64,000 bases of DNA. Source: Paracoccaceae bacterium. GTDB lineage: Bacteria > Pseudomonadota > Alphaproteobacteria > Rhodobacterales > Rhodobacteraceae. A program made the translations under genes and the position numbers. Positions within the stretch are counted from its first letter, which is position 1; every line of letters begins with the position of its first letter. Positions 9,042 through 17,417 of the stretch are shown in pieces. Location: the NCBI GenBank assembly GCA_902631295.1, contig CACOXV010000001.1:62001-126000 (forward strand), written 5' to 3'. The notes under the pieces were generated by a model that did not search any database, was not told where the DNA came from, and saw only the letters and a list, made by a program, of their open reading frames with translations.

Positions 9042-9068
9042 CGAAGGCACAAATTTTATGTGCCTTCG
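9042..9068 (-). other. Intercistronic hairpin after binding-protein gene
   Basis: CGAAGGCACA (9042-9051) pairs exactly with TGTGCCTTCG (9059-9068) around a 7-base loop. There is no run of U on the minus-strand transcript after it. It therefore looks like an mRNA-stabilising or partial-attenuation hairpin between the binding-protein and permease genes rather than a full terminator. Confidence 0.6.
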
Positions 9069-9093
9069 CCTACTTAATTAAGTTTGAATTATT

Positions 9094-10068
9094 CTACTGT
9101 AGCAGTGCCGCTAGCTTAGCACGCGCTGCATCATTGATCCAACTACCCCAGAGCTTTTGCTGAGTGGACAAGAAGTAGACAGCAGTTTCATCACCTGTCG
9201 CCCCTTCTGCGTCTTGCCATGCTAAAAGACTGTTCATCATGTTATTGGTAAACGAAAGATTTCGCATCAGATCAGTCTCGGCTGGATGTGAAGACTCAAA
9301 TTCACTTGTAACAACGGTTGTGACAACACTACTAGGCCATGATTGCATGGTAGGAGTTGCACACTCTTTGTCTGAATTGCAAGCCTGCTTGCTTGCATCA
9401 TGAGGACCTAAGTCCACTTGAACCATTGGATATTTCCCCATGACCAAACTAGGTGTCCAGTAGTATCCAAACCAAGGTTCTTTCGCAGCGTAAGCCGCAC
9501 CAATTGACGCAGTAAGAGTTTCGCCCGATCCATGCACAAAATCTTCAACGCCGGCTGCTTCAAATCCGCCAGCTTTCGCTACATTTGATGCCACAACCTG
9601 ACACGTCCAACCAACTGGACAGTTATGCATCCTATTTCCAACTAAATCTGGGTTCGCTAATACACCTTCAATGGTTGTCAATTCAGGATGAGCCTCTGCC
9701 AAATAAACTGGTATGAACAGACCCTCTAGTCCACCATCGGAAAGAACATTCGTTAGTTCATTAATTTTTCCCGCTTCTAAAAGTGGAACATAAGCGGGTG
9801 CTCCGTTTGTCCAAACTTCTGTTATTATATCAGGCTCACCAGTTTCACTGACCGAAGCGAGTGCAGGCGTGGATGCAGAAGGCACAACGGTAACAGAGCA
9901 GCCATATCCTTGCTCGAGCAAAAATTTAGCAACTTGCGTTACAATAACAGCTGATCCCCAATCCATTTCAGTGATCGAAACTTCACCGCAATTCTCCGCT
10001 TGCGCAGAACCCGCGTTTAGTCCTATTAAAAAAGCACACGATAGTGCCACTTTCTTGATATTTAACAT
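9094..10068 (-). CDS. Betaine-type ABC transporter substrate-binding protein (ProX/OpuAC-like)
   Basis: The 324-residue precursor has a Sec signal peptide with cleavage expected after SAQA (residue 24). The mature part begins CGEVSITEMDWGSAV, a typical OpuAC-family opening, and has many tryptophans that could form the aromatic cage for a quaternary ammonium group. It is periplasmic and delivers ligand to the permease. The RBS is GGGAGGA before ATG. It heads the operon binding protein, permease, ATPase, PhzF, M19, racemase-like. The long 262-base space upstream should hold the promoter. Ligand not provable from sequence; the catabolic neighbours suggest it may not be plain glycine betaine. Confidence 0.88.
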   Translation of the reverse strand: MLNIKKVALSCAFLIGLNAGSAQAENCGEVSITEMDWGSAVIVTQVAKFLLEQGYGCSVTVVPSASTPALASVSETGEPDIITEVWTNGAPAYVPLLEAGKINELTNVLSDGGLEGLFIPVYLAEAHPELTTIEGVLANPDLVGNRMHNCPVGWTCQVVASNVAKAGGFEAAGVEDFVHGSGETLTASIGAAYAAKEPWFGYYWTPSLVMGKYPMVQVDLGPHDASKQACNSDKECATPTMQSWPSSVVTTVVTSEFESSHPAETDLMRNLSFTNNMMNSLLAWQDAEGATGDETAVYFLSTQQKLWGSWINDAARAKLAALLQ

Positions 10069-10330
10069 ATATTCCTCCCGTTTATGTTTGTATTATCAAA
10101 GTTCAATTCAGCTTTTAGTTTGTCTACAATTACGTAACGGTATTTCTCAAATAAATCAAATGGCATAATTACCTACAGCGAGTTTTAATTGGTATCAGCG
10201 CATTTAAACAAACGATTTTTGTTAACGTTCAATCCATGGTTTTAAAAGTTTAAATCAAACAAAAACTATACATTTTCATTTTTATATTGATTGCTAACAT
10301 TTTAAATAAGTTGTGTCCTGAAAAATATTA

Positions 10331-12424
10331 TCACTTCGCAACAGGAACTTGAATTAGTGCATCAATAGCGGAAACTTCAGTTTGATAAACAAAAAGAGGG
10401 TTGATTTCAATTTCCGCGATAGTTTTTTTGTTCTCCTGATAAACAATGGAAAGGCTATAGATTTCCTCAGCCAACTTCGAGATATCTGCAGCAGGCCGGC
10501 CTCTAAAGCCTTCAAGTAAGCGTCCAACGCGTAAACTTTTGATCGCACGTATTATATCAACCGGCCGCGTTGGCAAAAGCAAAGTCACGGAGTCAGCTAG
10601 CAACTCTACCAGAACGCCTCCGCTGCCTAATACTAAAGCAGCTCCAAATTGCGGATCTTGACGCATATTAATTATGAGCTCTGCCAAAGGGTTGGGCGAC
10701 ATTGCCTCAAGCAAAAATAATTCGCTAACAGCCTTTGGGTCATAGTCAGTCACATCAATTTTCATCTTTTTAACTGCACGATTTAAAGAATCTTCATCTT
10801 CAAGGTTAAGTACTACTGCTCCAGCTTCAGTTTTATGTGCCAGCCTCGAACTGATCATCTTTAATACCACTGGGTATCCCACTTCGATTGCCGCCTCACC
10901 AAGTTTATGCGATGGTACAGATTTCCCTTTTGGTACTTTAATATTATTTCTTTTTAACCATCGCTTACTCTCGCTCTCCGATAGAACCCTCCGCTCACTG
11001 CTAGGAATTGCTGGTAGTAAATATCTATGCTTATCCGATAATATGTGAGACCGTACTTCTCTCCAGTTGGCTGAGTCCTCAACTGCATTCAAGGTTTCGT
11101 GAATGCCTTGCATTGGAGCTACCCCCTTTGCAATTAGAAGTTGGCGGGTCTCTAAATCCATATTTTCAGGTAAAGTCGCACAGATTATTGCCGGCAAACC
11201 TTTTTCCTGAGTTGCCTCCGCAAATGCGATAGCATCCGCTCTGTAAAAACCTTTAGAGTCGTCTAGTCCTGCTGCTGGATAATCTTGTACTAAGACCGCA
11301 GTATCAGCTTCAATCGCCGAAATCGCTTTTGCAAATACTGGGTAAGTCATCTCTGCTTGGCCCCAGATAGGTGTTGTGTAATCTAGAGGATTAGAAACTG
11401 TGGCAATGTCGGGCAACAAAGCTGACAATTCATTTTCTTGCTTAGGATCTACTACTGGAAAAACTAGGTCAATCTTTTCTGCATGGTCTGCAAGCATCGT
11501 CGCGCCCCCACCCGAGCACGTGAAACCAGCTACCCGCTTTCCCTTGGGCGCCCCGACAATGCAAAGAAGTTTTAAAGTTTCTAGTAATTGCGAGGGATTG
11601 GTCACGCTTATAATCCCTACACGCTGAAACAATGCCTCATAAAGCTCAGCTGAACCAGAAAGAGAACCAGTATGGCTAACCGTTAACTCCGATCCAATAG
11701 CAGAAATTCCAGTCTTTAATACGACCACTGGCTTACCTTTAGAGAGCGCTTTTACGGCCGCTCGCTCAAATTTTGAGATATTTTGCAATCCTTCAAGGTG
11801 CAGTCCAATGGCTCTTACGGCAGGGTCATCGGCAAAGAATTCCAAAAAGTCCTCTGGCCCCAACACCGCCTGGTTGCCCGCAGAAACCATGTAGGCTAGC
11901 GGTAGAGAACGCTGGCTCATTGTAATATCAGAAGAGAACATTCCTGATTGAGTAATAATTGCAGCGCCGTAACCAGGGGACCAGCCACCGTGTTCAAACG
12001 ACCAAAGTGCTGAATTGTCAATATAGTTTATAATGCCATAACAGTTTGGCCCAATTAAGGCCATGTCACCGGTCGCCTCTACCAAGTCTTTTTCTTTTTG
12101 AGTGTTCCCTGCTTCCTTAAACCCGGCAGAAAAGCAAACCACACCACCAGTCCCTTTAACCGCCAAGCTACGCAACGCGTCAACAACATCATCTGCGGGA
12201 ATGGCAAGATAAACTGCATCGGGTGCTAAAGGTAAATCCTCAATGGAGGCAACACACGCAACACCTGCAAGGTCTGTCCGCGTAGGGTTTACCGCGAGCA
12301 TTTCTCCATCAAATCCTCGCCGACGAGCCTCATTAATTGCAATAATGGCATAACGGCCTCCAATAAAAGCAATATGGCGAGGCTTTAAAAGCCGTTTAAA
12401 ATTTTCTCGACGTCGAGCTTTCAT
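10331..12424 (-). CDS. ADP-forming acyl-CoA synthetase (alpha-beta fusion), probable betaine-type CoA ligase
   Basis: The 697-residue protein fuses a CoA-binding Rossmann domain (about 10-135), succinyl-CoA-synthetase-like flavodoxin domains (about 140-450) and a C-terminal ATP-grasp domain (from about 480). The phospho-histidine motif SHTGSLSG is present near residue 225. Enzymes of this kind interconvert acid, CoA and ATP with acyl-CoA, ADP and phosphate. The gene overlaps the acyl-CoA dehydrogenase by 4 bases and sits with carnitine genes, so a role on gamma-butyrobetaine, carnitine or glycine betaine CoA esters is inferred. It could run in the ATP-yielding direction on betainyl-CoA. Its substrate is unproven. 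Confidence 0.82.
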   Translation of the reverse strand: MKARRRENFKRLLKPRHIAFIGGRYAIIAINEARRRGFDGEMLAVNPTRTDLAGVACVASIEDLPLAPDAVYLAIPADDVVDALRSLAVKGTGGVVCFSAGFKEAGNTQKEKDLVEATGDMALIGPNCYGIINYIDNSALWSFEHGGWSPGYGAAIITQSGMFSSDITMSQRSLPLAYMVSAGNQAVLGPEDFLEFFADDPAVRAIGLHLEGLQNISKFERAAVKALSKGKPVVVLKTGISAIGSELTVSHTGSLSGSAELYEALFQRVGIISVTNPSQLLETLKLLCIVGAPKGKRVAGFTCSGGGATMLADHAEKIDLVFPVVDPKQENELSALLPDIATVSNPLDYTTPIWGQAEMTYPVFAKAISAIEADTAVLVQDYPAAGLDDSKGFYRADAIAFAEATQEKGLPAIICATLPENMDLETRQLLIAKGVAPMQGIHETLNAVEDSANWREVRSHILSDKHRYLLPAIPSSERRVLSESESKRWLKRNNIKVPKGKSVPSHKLGEAAIEVGYPVVLKMISSRLAHKTEAGAVVLNLEDEDSLNRAVKKMKIDVTDYDPKAVSELFLLEAMSPNPLAELIINMRQDPQFGAALVLGSGGVLVELLADSVTLLLPTRPVDIIRAIKSLRVGRLLEGFRGRPAADISKLAEEIYSLSIVYQENKKTIAEIEINPLFVYQTEVSAIDALIQVPVAK

Positions 12425-13575
12425 GCACCAAGCGGTCGTAGAATTGAACGCGTAATTATGTGGCGTTGAATTTCAGAGGTACCATCCCAGATCCGTTCTA
12501 GCCTACTGTCGCGCCAGAAGCGTTGTATTGGCATTTCCTCCATAAGCCCCATACCACCAAAAATCTGTACAGCATCATCAGCAATTTTATTAAGCATCTC
12601 AGAGCAGAACACCTTAACCATTGCAGCATCAGCATCACTCATAGAACCCTCTTCTGCCCGCGATACAGCATCTCTAACCATTAAATCTGCAGCTCGTAGG
12701 TTTATGGAGCCATCCGCTAATCGAAATCCTGTGGCCTGAAATGCACCAATAGGTTTGCCAAATTGTTTTCGATTTGCAGCCCAATCTGTCGCCATACTCA
12801 AAATACGTTCAGCTTTCCCGCAGCAAGTAGCGCCAACCCAAATACGGCCCATACCTAGCCATTTTCCAGCAAGCTGAAGACCGTGACCTTCATCGCCTAA
12901 AACTTTCTCTGAGCTCAATCGGACATTATCGAAATGTAATTCATAGGTATTATAACCCCGATAGCTGACACAACGAGTCCCTTGACGGCATTCAAAACCG
13001 GCAACTCCTACGTCAACTAAAAATGCCGTAATACGCTTACGATGCCCTCTTGGAGTTTCATCTTCACCAGTTGCCGCGAACACAATAGCAAAGTCAGGCA
13101 TACATGGTCCTGAAACAAAGTGTTTAGAACCATTTAATATCCAGTCATTCCCATCACGACGAGCATTGGACTTCATGCCCATAACATCTGACCCTGCATC
13201 AGGTTCAGATAAAGCAAATAACTCTCTCTTTTCGCCACGCACGGCTGGCAGAAGATATTGCTCTCGTTGATCGCCCTCGCATGCCATTAACAATTCCGTT
13301 GGACGAGCCGCCCAACTTTGAAGAGCGTGACTGGTCTTGCCATATTCCCGCTCAATAAGAGACATGGGACCATAACCTAAACCCCCACCACCTACTTCTT
13401 CGGGCAAATTACAAGCAAACAGGCCCAATTCCTTGGACTTAGCCTCGATCGTGCGCCCAATTTCTTCCGGTACATGACCAAGACGGTCTATTTCCTCCTC
13501 ATGGGGAAACATTTCCGTCTCTACAAATCGGCGAACTGTATCAATGAGTAAATTAATTTCTTGGCTAGCTTCCAT
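12421..13575 (-). CDS. Acyl-CoA dehydrogenase, probable gamma-butyrobetainyl-CoA dehydrogenase
   Basis: This 384-residue flavoprotein has the standard acyl-CoA dehydrogenase fold: N-terminal helices, ALSEPDAGSD for FAD/substrate contact (about 131-140), and a C-terminal RIWDGTSEIQR segment. In medium-chain enzymes the residue before GT in that segment is the catalytic Glu; here it is Asp. It overlaps the CoA ligase by 4 bases and follows the BKACE gene. In the carnitine context it would introduce the double bond of crotonobetainyl-CoA from gamma-butyrobetainyl-CoA, which CaiD then hydrates. That assignment is inference from neighbours; the fold call is firm. Confidence 0.85.
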   Translation of the reverse strand: MEASQEINLLIDTVRRFVETEMFPHEEEIDRLGHVPEEIGRTIEAKSKELGLFACNLPEEVGGGGLGYGPMSLIEREYGKTSHALQSWAARPTELLMACEGDQREQYLLPAVRGEKRELFALSEPDAGSDVMGMKSNARRDGNDWILNGSKHFVSGPCMPDFAIVFAATGEDETPRGHRKRITAFLVDVGVAGFECRQGTRCVSYRGYNTYELHFDNVRLSSEKVLGDEGHGLQLAGKWLGMGRIWVGATCCGKAERILSMATDWAANRKQFGKPIGAFQATGFRLADGSINLRAADLMVRDAVSRAEEGSMSDADAAMVKVFCSEMLNKIADDAVQIFGGMGLMEEMPIQRFWRDSRLERIWDGTSEIQRHIITRSILRPLGA

Positions 13576-13607
13576 TTTTCAAGTGTCCCTAATTATAATA
13601 TGATGCT

Positions 13608-14498
13608 CTAAGCATCAGCACCCCTCAACTTAAGTTTATTACGAGCCTCCTGTGGCGTTACTACCAGGGCACCCATTCGTTCAATAATCTCACGAGCACG
13701 AGAAACTAACTGAGCATTTGTCGCCAAAACCCCGCGTTCAAGATAAATATTATCCTCTAAACCCACACGCACATTACCCCCCAAAGCAACAGCAGCCGCC
13801 ATCATTGGCATTTGGCCGCGACCAATACCAAAACTGGCCCAACTCGCGCCAGCGGGCAATTGCGACTTCATTGCAACCATTGTTTCGACAGTTTGTTCGG
13901 CGCCCCAAGGAATACCCAAACATAATTGGAACATCGGTGGATCATTTATTAAACCTTCAGAAATCATTGCCTTTGCAAATCGAATGTGACCAAGCTCAAA
14001 AACTTCCAGTTCAGGTTTAACACCCCAATCACGGGCCATTTCAGCCATTTTTCGTAATGTAGGTGGGGTAGAGATATAAATCATATCTGTATCGGAAAAG
14101 TTCAACGTCCCACAATCAAGTGAACAGATTTCTGGCAAGCACTCTTTTATATGAGCGAGCCGCTCTTCTGGACCGATCATATCCGTTCCAGGTCCCGGCA
14201 AGGCTGGATCGGAGGCATCGGAAATCCAATCACCACCCATGCCAGCCGTAATATTTATAACAATATCGGTATTACTATCCCGCACCCGATCCACAATCTC
14301 TTTAAAAAGTTTAGGATCACGCGACCCTACTCCTGTTTCAGGGTCTCTTGCATGTATGTGTGCGATTGAGGCGCCAGCTTTAGCCGCATCAATTGCAGCG
14401 GTTGCAATTTCTTTTGGAGTAACTGGAACGTGGGCACTTTTCCCAGTGGTGTCCCCAGCCCCTGTTACGGCACAAGTCAAAACTACTTCATTTTGCAT
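13608..14498 (-). CDS. BKACE (DUF849) family, probable 3-dehydrocarnitine cleavage enzyme
   Basis: The protein of 296 residues has the zinc-dependent beta-keto-acid cleavage fold: MQNEVVLTCAVTGAG at the start and AHIHARDP with the paired His metal ligands. Family members condense a beta-keto acid with acetyl-CoA to give acetoacetate and a new CoA ester. A known branch acts on 3-dehydrocarnitine, giving betainyl-CoA. The carnitine dehydrogenase and CdhR-like regulator next door support that branch. I use ATG at 14498, which has a GAGGAG site 7 bases upstream; a longer frame to 14564 would run through the putative operator. Head of the operon with dehydrogenase and CoA ligase. Confidence 0.87.
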   Translation of the reverse strand: MQNEVVLTCAVTGAGDTTGKSAHVPVTPKEIATAAIDAAKAGASIAHIHARDPETGVGSRDPKLFKEIVDRVRDSNTDIVINITAGMGGDWISDASDPALPGPGTDMIGPEERLAHIKECLPEICSLDCGTLNFSDTDMIYISTPPTLRKMAEMARDWGVKPELEVFELGHIRFAKAMISEGLINDPPMFQLCLGIPWGAEQTVETMVAMKSQLPAGASWASFGIGRGQMPMMAAAVALGGNVRVGLEDNIYLERGVLATNAQLVSRAREIIERMGALVVTPQEARNKLKLRGADA

Positions 14499-14539
14499 TT
14501 CAGTCTCCTCATTAAAATTAACTAGGCTGGAAAGTAATG

Positions 14540-14592
14540 CAGATTTTTGTCGATTAAACGCCATAGATTAGGTTAAAGTGACGAAAAATCTG
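14540..14592. promoter_or_regulatory. Candidate operator: inverted AAAAATCTG half-sites
   Basis: CAGATTTTT at 14540-14548 and its exact reverse complement AAAAATCTG at 14584-14592 flank the short region between the divergent BKACE and AraC-type regulator genes. Their spacing is 44 bases start to start. The right copy is part of GTGACGAAAAATCTGA (14578-14593), which recurs with one change at 20091-20106 upstream of the ridA-like operon. Binding by the adjacent regulator is inference. Confidence 0.4.
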
Positions 14593-14614
14593 ACACAAAG
14601 GATGACCTGTAAAT

Positions 14615-15685
14615 ATGGAAATAGACATTCTACCTAAAATGGCACGTGCGCAAATACATATGGTGTTCATAGTAGTGCCAAGATTCAACATTGCGACTTT
14701 AATCACTATGATTGAAACACTACGAATCGCGAACTATTTGGCACCTACATCAAAATTTTCTTGGGAGGTTGCTTCGTTCGACGGTTCAAAAATTACAGCT
14801 AGCAATGGCATGACCGCAACAATTAAGACCGCGAATGATAACCTACAGCCTGCAGAATTTGTTTTTATTCTTGGAAGTTGGGGAACGGAGCATTACCGCA
14901 ATCAAAGATTAACCGCCTGGCTCAGAAAACGTGCTCGCGCAGGTGAGCGGATTTGTGGCGTAGAGCTGGGGTCTTACATTGTAGCGCGGGCTGGTTTGCT
15001 GGACGGGAAATTAGCTACTGTACACTGGTCATGGCTCAATGGGTTTAAAGAAAACTTTGATCGTGTCGAAGTCGAAGAGAGCCTTTTCACACTAGACAAT
15101 AAAGTAATGACATGTTCCGGCGGATTAGCAGGCGTAGATTTAATGCTGCGCCTAATTGAAGAGCTGAACGGAAGTAGCTTTTCTGGTGAAATTGCAGATC
15201 AGATGCTGCATCATCCAATTCGGTCTGCAGCTTCTCCCCAGCGCAGAACAATGGGACGGAGTACCGAAACGATGCGGCCTTTACTACGTGAAGCCATGAC
15301 ATTAATCGAAAATAATATAGAGGAACCACTGACAGTACCACAGATTGCAAATTTCTTAGGTGTCTCGCAACGCCAATTAGAGAGGCAATTCAAGAAAAAT
15401 GTTGGATGCACAGTAGTACAGTTTGGTTTGTTAAAGCGTTTGCAAAATGCACGCTTGCTATTAATCTCTACAGATATGAGCATCCGGCAAATAGCGACGG
15501 CTTCTGGGTTTAATACAATGTCACATTTTGCTTTCTCATTTGGAAAGTTTTTTGGACGACGACCCTCAGATTATCGCGAAGCTTGGCCAAAAGAAGAACC
15601 TGCACCCACTTGGCCAGGTTCCCTCTCAGATTTCCTTGATACCTTAAATGGTAAACTACCAAAAGATCATGTCAGACGAGCCTGA
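14615..15685 (+). CDS. GATase1-like/AraC-type transcriptional regulator (CdhR-like)
   Basis: The 356-residue regulator has an N-terminal DJ-1/PfpI-like domain (about 10-190) and a C-terminal AraC double helix-turn-helix (about 225-335), including QIANFLGVSQRQLERQFK and RQIATASGFNTMSHFAFSF. The usual nucleophile cysteine of the DJ-1 domain is not present in the VELGSY segment, as in ligand-sensing members such as CdhR and GbdR. CdhR activates carnitine catabolism in Pseudomonas. It is divergent from the BKACE gene and its 3' end overlaps the carnitine dehydrogenase gene by 19 bases. Likely the local activator, sensing carnitine or a betaine. Confidence 0.85.
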   Translation: MEIDILPKMARAQIHMVFIVVPRFNIATLITMIETLRIANYLAPTSKFSWEVASFDGSKITASNGMTATIKTANDNLQPAEFVFILGSWGTEHYRNQRLTAWLRKRARAGERICGVELGSYIVARAGLLDGKLATVHWSWLNGFKENFDRVEVEESLFTLDNKVMTCSGGLAGVDLMLRLIEELNGSSFSGEIADQMLHHPIRSAASPQRRTMGRSTETMRPLLREAMTLIENNIEEPLTVPQIANFLGVSQRQLERQFKKNVGCTVVQFGLLKRLQNARLLLISTDMSIRQIATASGFNTMSHFAFSFGKFFGRRPSDYREAWPKEEPAPTWPGSLSDFLDTLNGKLPKDHVRRA

Positions 15686-16617
15686 CGTAAAGCATTTAAA
15701 ACGCCAACTATTTCGCGGTCACGCTGAGCGACCATATCCTCAAATGCTTCATCTTTAGCCACTGCATTGCAGCCATCAACCATTCGATCCCTCAACTCTT
15801 TAGTGAGTTCAGGAGCCTCCAGTCGTGTCCAAGGTAGTTTGAGTGCTGGCCCGAACTGGTCTAAATTTGTGGCCATTCCTCCTGTGCCACATGCAACATG
15901 AAAAGCCATGCATTGGCCTTGCGCTGCCATGCGAGGTGCTGGTCCATTCATTAAAGCATTATCGATATCCTCTGGTGTAGCCTCATCGTTGGCAACCATA
16001 TGTAAAGCTTCACGCCATAAAGCTTCCTGAAGGCGAGTAGCAACAAATCCTGGAATTTCTTTTTTCATCATTAATGGAGTCTTACCCGCAGCCCTATAGA
16101 ATTCTCCAGCCCAGGCAACCGCTTCTGGCGCAGTCCTCTTTCCACCCACAATTTCTACCAGAGGCAAAAGATAAGGCGGGTTAAAAGGGTGACCAATAAC
16201 TGTTCTCTCCGGAGTTGAACAATCAGACTGAATATCACTCATCATCAAGCCAGAAGTTGAAGATCCAATAACTATCGATTGAGGTAAAATTCTTCCCATT
16301 TCTGAATATAATTCTTGCTTAACTTCGAGCCGCTCTGGACCACTTTCCTGTACGAAATCAGCACCCTCAAGCGCTTCCTCCAAATCATTCACAATGCGTA
16401 ACCTATCCATCGATGCACCGGGCGCAAGTCCCAATTCTTCAAGGCTCACCCAAGCCGTTTTTAAAATAGCCATAAACGAATTTGTTTCATTCCTATCATG
16501 CAAATACGCGGTGACATCATAACCGCGCGCTAGGAAATGTGCCGTCCAACCTCCACCGATTGGACCTGCCCCAAGACTTGAAATACGCGTTACTGACTTA
16601 GGATCGGAAAACATCAC
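15667..16617 (-). CDS. lcdH: L-carnitine 3-dehydrogenase
   Basis: The 316-residue enzyme is of the 3-hydroxyacyl-CoA dehydrogenase type. A Rossmann motif SLGAGPIGGGW (about 13-23) binds NAD. GHPFNPPYLLPLVEIVGG (about 141-158) is the substrate/catalytic segment seen in L-carnitine dehydrogenases. It oxidises L-carnitine to 3-dehydrocarnitine for the BKACE enzyme. Some homologues carry a C-terminal thioesterase domain that frees betaine; this one ends at about 316 residues and lacks it. Start overlaps the caiD stop by 4 bases. The name cdhA is used for the Pseudomonas gene. Cytosolic. Confidence 0.88.
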   Translation of the reverse strand: MMFSDPKSVTRISSLGAGPIGGGWTAHFLARGYDVTAYLHDRNETNSFMAILKTAWVSLEELGLAPGASMDRLRIVNDLEEALEGADFVQESGPERLEVKQELYSEMGRILPQSIVIGSSTSGLMMSDIQSDCSTPERTVIGHPFNPPYLLPLVEIVGGKRTAPEAVAWAGEFYRAAGKTPLMMKKEIPGFVATRLQEALWREALHMVANDEATPEDIDNALMNGPAPRMAAQGQCMAFHVACGTGGMATNLDQFGPALKLPWTRLEAPELTKELRDRMVDGCNAVAKDEAFEDMVAQRDREIVGVLNALRQARLT

Positions 16618-17417
16618 TCGCCTCTAAAATTTGGATTACGTTTTTCTACAAATGCGGCAACGCCTTCTTTGGCATCCTCGGACTTAAGCATTTTTCGATA
16701 TGTTGGCATTGGGTCGGTACGCATTTTGTGAAATGCCTTTTCCAACGGCACACATTCGATTTCACGTTGCACTTCCTTGACAGACTGCATTGCTAATGGC
16801 GCTGACCAGGCTATTGAGGCTGCCCATTCGCGCGCTGCGTCCATAAGCTGCCCTTTAGGAACAACCTTGTTAACCAAACCATAATGAGCAGCTTCTGTGG
16901 CTGTCATACGACGCCCCAATAAAAACATTTCCATAGCGATATTGTGAGGAATACGACGTGGTAAGCGCTGAAGAGCTCCTGCATCAGGAACAATTCCTAA
17001 GGGCATTTCAGGAAGTCCAAATTCCACGTGACTTGAAGCGATTATTAAATCGCATCCCATGGCCATCTCAAACCCACCACCTATCGCAAGACCATTAACA
17101 GCTGCAATGACGGGCTTATTCAATGCCCAATTTTCAGTTAGTCCGGTAAAGCCACCAAATCCATACTCGTCAGCTTCCCACCAGTTGTCGAGCTGCATGT
17201 CACCATCATTTAAAGCCTTAAGGTCCCAACCGGCAGAAAAAATCTTTTCTCCGCCCCCAGTGAGTATTGCACAACGTAAATCCTTGTCCTCGTGGAGTTG
17301 TTTAAAAGCTGCTGCCAGCGCCTGGGATGTTGGCACATCAATCGCGTTTACCTTACCCCGATCTAATGTAACCTCCAATATATGCCCATCGCGAAGGGTT
17401 GTTACTCCATCCGACAT
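16614..17417 (-). CDS. caiD: Carnitinyl-CoA dehydratase / enoyl-CoA hydratase
   Basis: The 267-residue crotonase-fold protein has the oxyanion and active-site segments GGGFEMAMGCD (about 114-124) and FGLPEMPLGIVPDAG (about 134-148). The second is very like E. coli CaiD (LPEAKLGIVPDSG). It hydrates crotonobetainyl-CoA to carnitinyl-CoA. The gene overlaps the luciferase-like oxidoreductase gene by one base and the carnitine dehydrogenase by four, so the three are co-translated. With the acyl-CoA dehydrogenase it links gamma-butyrobetaine to carnitine. A general enoyl-CoA hydratase role is the alternative. Confidence 0.82.
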   Translation of the reverse strand: MSDGVTTLRDGHILEVTLDRGKVNAIDVPTSQALAAAFKQLHEDKDLRCAILTGGGEKIFSAGWDLKALNDGDMQLDNWWEADEYGFGGFTGLTENWALNKPVIAAVNGLAIGGGFEMAMGCDLIIASSHVEFGLPEMPLGIVPDAGALQRLPRRIPHNIAMEMFLLGRRMTATEAAHYGLVNKVVPKGQLMDAAREWAASIAWSAPLAMQSVKEVQREIECVPLEKAFHKMRTDPMPTYRKMLKSEDAKEGVAAFVEKRNPNFRGE

